Below are positions 6,353 to 6,509 of a DNA stretch of 6,509 nt, in pieces. This DNA is from an uncultured Prevotella sp. (GTDB taxonomy: Bacteria; Bacteroidota; Bacteroidia; Bacteroidales; Bacteroidaceae). The notes below the pieces were generated by a model. It did no database searches. It was not told where the DNA came from and saw nothing but the letters and a program-made list of their open reading frames with translations. Position numbers and translations under genes: made by a program. The DNA is taken from contig CALIIG010000317.1 of the NCBI GenBank assembly GCA_938018155.1, positions 1-6,509 of the forward strand, written 5' to 3'. The first letter of the stretch is position 1, and every line of letters begins with the position of its first letter.

Positions 6353-6367
6353 ATTTTGTTGTTTTTT
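6325..6367 (+). terminator. weak candidate terminator at the end of the operon
   Basis: GTTCT (6325-6329) and AGAAC (6345-6349) can form a 5-base-pair stem that overlaps the stop codon region, followed by a T-rich run (TTTTGTTGTTTTTT) at 6354-6367. The stem is short and its loop is 15 bases, so this is a poor intrinsic terminator by shape. The T-rich tract directly after the last gene is the main reason to list it. Confidence 0.25.
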
Positions 6368-6383
6368 GGATGTTTCTGCACCC

Positions 6384-6423
6384 CCCTGTTTGGTGGGAAC
6401 ATACCTCCTTGTTGGTGGATACC
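6384..6423 (+). repeat. two imperfect tandem repeats of about 20 bases after the operon
   Basis: CCCTGTTTGGTGGGAACATACC reduced to its shared parts reads TTGGTGG followed by ATACC. TTGGTGG occurs at 6390-6396 and 6412-6418, each followed by ATACC after 4 and 0 bases (6401-6405, 6419-6423). The units abut. A run of six C (6381-6386) precedes them. No ORF here has support. Function is unknown; it may be a decayed repeat or part of the 3' untranslated region. Confidence 0.4.
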
Positions 6424-6447
6424 TTAATTCCGCAGCGTAAAATCTTT

Positions 6448-6494
6448 TAAGAAATCCAAGTGCCTGAGAAACAAAGTCCTCAAAACACTTGGAT
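6448..6494 (-). terminator. 9-base-pair inverted repeat, candidate terminator of a gene beyond the right edge
   Basis: ATCCAAGTG (6454-6462) and CACTTGGAT (6486-6494) are perfect inverted repeats with a 23-base spacer. Inside it TGAG (6465-6468) can pair with CTCA (6479-6482), extending the stem across a small internal loop. On the minus strand the stem is followed directly by TTTCTT, a T-rich tail, so it fits a terminator of a convergent minus-strand gene better than one for the plus strand, where ATGTCAG follows. The long loop is unusual for a terminator, and an element end is also possible. Confidence 0.35.
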
Positions 6495-6509
6495 ATGTCA
6501 GAATTTTCA

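Noticed and set aside
6219..6440. Plus-strand open frame of 73 codons running past the end of the third gene
   Set aside because: Two thirds overlap the third gene in another frame, and the rest is translated from the C-run and tandem repeats; no start signal.

Overview
The window reads as a stretch of a Bacteroidales chromosome, most likely Prevotella or a close relative (genus is inference). The evidence is a SusC/SusD outer-membrane pair, lipoprotein signal peptides, start sites that mostly lack a Shine-Dalgarno sequence, and promoters of the Bacteroidetes type (a -7 box close to TAnnTTTG with a -33 TTG/TGTG about 20 bases upstream).

Left part (1-655): mobile-element debris and regulatory DNA. 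The 5' end of an IS982-type transposase gene runs off the left edge on the minus strand. Its leader holds a two-tier inverted repeat that overlaps a well-formed minus-strand promoter. Next come a perfect 16-base TACA/TGTA palindrome resembling a BlaI/MecI-type operator, a short minus-strand ORF (57 residues, possible truncated transposase N-terminus) with its own promoter, and an AT-rich leader carrying the plus-strand promoter of the main operon.

Main part (656-6352): three co-directional genes that look like one operon. The first encodes a SusC/RagA-type TonB-dependent outer-membrane transporter of 1046 residues. The second, overlapping the first by one base, encodes its SusD/RagB-type surface lipoprotein of 572 residues. 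The third, 19 bases further on, encodes a 272-residue lipoprotein in the SusE/F position, probably a surface glycan-binding protein with a PKD-like N-terminal domain. Together they would bind an oligosaccharide at the cell surface and move it into the periplasm using TonB energy. No glycoside hydrolase, polysaccharide lyase, sulfatase or regulator lies in the window, so the substrate cannot be read from context.

Right part (6353-6509): no gene. It holds a T-rich tract after the last stop, two imperfect GGTGG...ATACC repeats, and a 9-base-pair inverted repeat that may be a terminator for a minus-strand gene beyond the right edge.

I see no clearly new biological system. The points most worth a second look are the uncharacterised third protein, the orphan BlaI-like operator in the insertion-sequence debris, and the symmetric structure in the transposase leader.
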